Shown here in pieces: positions 5,278 through 7,433 of a stretch of DNA of 7,433 nucleotides (its first letter is position 1; every line of letters begins with the position of its first letter). The DNA is from JAAZMF01 sp036786445 (GTDB taxonomy: Bacteria; Bacillota; Limnochordia; DTU087). Under the pieces are notes generated by a model, which was given only the letters and a program-made list of their open reading frames with translations, was not told the origin of the DNA and did not search any database. Location of the stretch: positions 1-7,433 of the forward strand of contig DAIQRD010000113.1 of NCBI GenBank assembly GCA_036786445.1, given 5' to 3'. The position numbers were made by a program, and so were the translations under genes.

Positions 5278-6920
5278 TGCTCAAACTCCTCTCCACTATC
5301 AGCCTTGACTTCCACAACTGTTCCGCCGAATAACCTAAGAGCCGCATCCAAGGCCGGATTACTAGTCTTCATCTCCAGAGCGTCGCCTCCAGATTCAGCG
5401 TCCTGCGGTTCATGGAAAGGCGTTCTGGGCGCCACCTTGTCCGCAGGCCCCACTTCTGGCGCTTCATCTTCATAGCAGCACCTAACCTCCACGGCTCTCC
5501 CCATTATCCGAGAGAGACTTCGCTGCAAGGCTTCTTTGTGTTTCGGCTGCTCCAGACTGGCTTTATGGAACTCTTTGTCCTTAGGAAAAGCCAGTACCAA
5601 CCGGTCATCACCATCCAGTCCTATTGGTGTGGCTTCTCTCAAAAAGGCCTCTACTGGCGCATTCCGCTCCTGTCTAAGCAATTCGGAGACTTGGTCCCAA
5701 TGGGCCAGTAGCGACTGAAACTCTTCTTGCCCCCTGCTACTTGGGGGTGTTGATGTGGTTGATTGCCCTTCCTCCGGCATAGGCCCAGCCACATGCTGGG
5801 TTTCTCTTTCACCAGCTGCAGATTCCTCGGATGAGCCATCCTGCCGAGGTGCGCCTTCCGTACTCCTAATAATAGCCATTTCTAAAGGGAGCCAAGTGGG
5901 TGACATCCACCGCATATTGGCAGTGGCTTGGGCCAGTGCATCGATTAGGCTGAGGGTCTGCTCTAGTTCCATAGCAACTAGGCCAGGTAACTTGCTCCAT
6001 TCCGTCCCTGGATCAACCTCTTTGTGCTGGGCTTTATGTAGCATTAACTCCCGCAGAAAGCTGACACAGTCTTTTGCCAGTTGAGCTGGATCAGCTCCCA
6101 AGCCAATCAGCTGATGCAGATGGGTAATGGCAGCCAACCCCTTCCCCTCTGCCAAGCTATCTAGTAGTTTCCATAGTTGATCTGCAGGGACAACCCCCAG
6201 TAGTTCAGCTATGTGTTCCTCTTCTATGCCATGGGCTTGGAAAGAAACCGCCTGATCTAGAAGTGCCAAAGCATCCCTCATACCACCCGCGGCATGACGG
6301 GCGATGAGCCTTAAGGCTCCAGGAGCCACCTGTAGCTCTTCCGCCTCAACAACCTGCTGCAGTCTCCCCATAAGCTGTTCGGTGGTGAAATTGCGAAATT
6401 CAAACCGTTGGCACCGAGAAGCGATTGTCTCTGGCACCTTATGGGATTCCGTCGTCGCCAGCACAAATACTACATGCTCGGGAGGTTCCTCCAATGTCTT
6501 CAAGAGAGCATTGAAGGCATCCGTTGTGAGCATATGAACTTCATCAATAATGTATACCTTATGCCCGCCTTCGGTAGAAGCGAACCGCACGTTCTCTCGC
6601 AAATCGCGGATTTCGTCAATGCCTCTGTTGGAGGCGCCGTCGATCTCGATTACATCCATGGCAGCGCCATCATTGATCCGTTGACAGTTGGCACAGACAT
6701 TGCATGGTTCAGCTGCCGGGCCATTTTCACAGTTGAGTCCCTTGGCTAAGAGACGGGCCAGTGTGGTTTTGCCTGTCCCCCGGGGCCCTGAAAACATATA
6801 AGCATGGGCAACTCGACCACGCTCCAGAGCGTTTTGCAGAGTGCGGACAACTGGTGTTTGGCCGGTAACGTCTGCGAATCGCTGCGGTCTGTATTTACGA
6901 TATAGGGAAAGGTATGCCAT
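5274..6920 (-). CDS. dnaX: DNA polymerase III subunit gamma/tau (DnaX)
   Basis: This is the ATPase subunit of the clamp loader, which opens the beta sliding clamp and loads it on DNA at the replication fork. The product is 548 aa, similar to Firmicute DnaX. Visible elements are RKYRPQRFADVTGQ (8-21), Walker A GPRGTGKT (45-52), a zinc module (Cys64, Cys73, Cys76, Cys79), Walker B VYIIDEVH (122-129), sensor-1 ATTE (155-158) and the SRC arginine finger (168-170). These lead into the lid and collar domains up to about 360. A low-complexity Ser/Glu/Pro linker (about 360-410) precedes a tau-like C-terminal domain. The ATG at 6920 follows GGAGG by seven bases. No A-rich slippery run was seen, so there is no sign of programmed frameshifting to a short gamma form. 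No clear promoter was found in the 97 bases upstream of it. Confidence 0.98.
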   Translation of the reverse strand: MAYLSLYRKYRPQRFADVTGQTPVVRTLQNALERGRVAHAYMFSGPRGTGKTTLARLLAKGLNCENGPAAEPCNVCANCQRINDGAAMDVIEIDGASNRGIDEIRDLRENVRFASTEGGHKVYIIDEVHMLTTDAFNALLKTLEEPPEHVVFVLATTESHKVPETIASRCQRFEFRNFTTEQLMGRLQQVVEAEELQVAPGALRLIARHAAGGMRDALALLDQAVSFQAHGIEEEHIAELLGVVPADQLWKLLDSLAEGKGLAAITHLHQLIGLGADPAQLAKDCVSFLRELMLHKAQHKEVDPGTEWSKLPGLVAMELEQTLSLIDALAQATANMRWMSPTWLPLEMAIIRSTEGAPRQDGSSEESAAGERETQHVAGPMPEEGQSTTSTPPSSRGQEEFQSLLAHWDQVSELLRQERNAPVEAFLREATPIGLDGDDRLVLAFPKDKEFHKASLEQPKHKEALQRSLSRIMGRAVEVRCCYEDEAPEVGPADKVAPRTPFHEPQDAESGGDALEMKTSNPALDAALRLFGGTVVEVKADSGEEFEQ

Positions 6921-7017
6921 ACTACCGCCTCCATAGTCAGTAGGTTTTCCTTAGTACTTTCCGATCAAACCCCCAATATCCTGCAATTGGCATCCCTACC
7001 GTTTCAGGTACCTTAAA

Positions 7018-7050
7018 CTAAAAAAAGCTGGACCCAAGAAGATCCAGCTT
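7018..7050 (-). terminator. Intrinsic terminator of the SRP RNA gene
   Basis: On the minus strand AAGCTGGATC and GGTCCAGCTT form a 10-bp stem (one T-G pair) around the loop TTCTTG. A run of seven Ts starts within the last stem pairs. It begins eight bases after the SRP RNA closing helix and separates that RNA from dnaX. Confidence 0.93.
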
Positions 7051-7057
7051 CAAAACT

Positions 7058-7324
7058 GCCGTGCACCCACCCTCGAATCGGTACCTCCAAGCGGCACCCA
7101 GGTAGTTAGCTCAGATTAGGCGCTCTCGCGGCACATGAGGTTATCCACTTACCGCTGCTTCCTCCCGGATCTGACGGGGTTCATGAAGCCTCATTGCGCA
7201 AGACCCAATCGTCAACACCACTTACCCAGACCAGACCCCACAGGCCCGACCCTCAAGTAGGAATTCGACCCCGCTATAGCGGATTGCGGGTACAGGGCGC
7301 CGCTACCTCCCCGTCTAGCACGGC
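7058..7324 (-). ncRNA. ffs: Signal recognition particle RNA, large bacterial type (scRNA)
   Basis: This is the RNA component of the signal recognition particle, which with Ffh (SRP54) targets nascent membrane and secreted proteins to the membrane. It is about 267 nt, the long Bacillus-type form with an Alu domain rather than the 4.5S form. The ends pair as GCCGTGC/GCACGGC. The Alu domain contains GGGGAGGTAGCGGCGCCCTGT. The Ffh-binding hairpin is recognisable as TCCGGGAGGAAGCAGC, with a GGGA (GNRA) tetraloop where Bacillus subtilis and E. coli have GGAA. TAAGTGGTGTTGACG-like and CTCATGTGCCGC segments also match the Bacillus RNA. The gene sits directly upstream of dnaX, as in Bacillus. Mature ends are set from the closing helix and may be off by a few bases. 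Confidence 0.96.
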
Positions 7325-7340
7325 AAAATAGAAATCGACC

Positions 7341-7377
7341 GTAAATCCGGCTAGGCATGTCACCCACCCGGATTTAC
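7341..7377 (-). repeat. Perfect 10-bp inverted repeat between tRNA-Ser and SRP RNA
   Basis: GTAAATCCGG and CCGGATTTAC (7341-7350 and 7368-7377) are perfect complements around a 17-base spacer. They start two bases after the encoded CCA of the tRNA and end 16 bases before the SRP RNA. The T-rich sequence after it is interrupted (GGTCGATTTCTATTTT), so it is at best a poor terminator. Since no good promoter lies in front of the SRP RNA, it may instead mark a processing site in a shared tRNA-SRP transcript. Confidence 0.7.
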
Positions 7378-7378
7378 A

Positions 7379-7433
<55 letters not shown>

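Noticed and set aside
5274..6920. Programmed frameshift in dnaX giving a short gamma product
   Set aside because: I found no A-rich slippery heptamer in the sense strand, and the reading frame runs unbroken to the overlap with ebfC.
6921..7017. Promoter directly upstream of dnaX
   Set aside because: Candidate hexamers such as TTGCAG and TACTAA are spaced about 24 bp apart, too far for a normal sigma-A promoter, so none is claimed.

Overview
The window is an information-processing segment of a bacterial chromosome, most likely from an anaerobic Bacillota (clostridial-type Firmicute). Three things point there: the order tRNA-Ser, large (Alu-containing) SRP RNA, dnaX, ybaB/ebfC, recR, DUF2508 (YaaL-like), which matches the Bacillus/Clostridium arrangement; the close resemblance of RpoB to Firmicute beta subunits; and purine-rich Shine-Dalgarno sequences throughout. 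Base composition looks close to 50% GC by eye. Genus cannot be told from the sequence alone.

Every gene lies on the minus strand, so transcription runs from high to low coordinates. At the high end are the 3' part of a tRNA-Ser (7380-7433, cut by the window edge), a perfect 10-bp inverted repeat, the SRP RNA (7058-7324) and its terminator (7018-7050). Then come dnaX (5274-6920), ebfC (4954-5277, starting on a GTG that overlaps the dnaX stop), recR (4288-4887) and a small DUF2508 gene (3891-4154). This block encodes the clamp-loader subunit, a nucleoid-associated protein and a recombination mediator, a usual DNA-replication/repair operon.

The unusual part is what follows. A full-length rpoB (161-3637) lies where bofA or similar genes often follow the DUF2508 gene. 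rplL is not upstream, and rpoC does not follow directly; the next gene is tRNA-Arg(TCG) (2-78) with its own promoter. rpoB has a private promoter with perfect -35 and -10 hexamers just after the DUF2508 stop, and an RNA leader of about 210 nt. The leader carries a terminator-like hairpin, a 12-codon leader ORF with a good Shine-Dalgarno overlapping that hairpin, and a second hairpin that can sequester the rpoB Shine-Dalgarno. Together these suggest leader-based (attenuation or translational-coupling) control of a detached rpoB. That layout is the most interesting thing in the window.

No mobile element, CRISPR array or obviously transferred gene was seen. No gene-free stretch exceeds 300 bases; the longest is the rpoB leader region (3638-3890).
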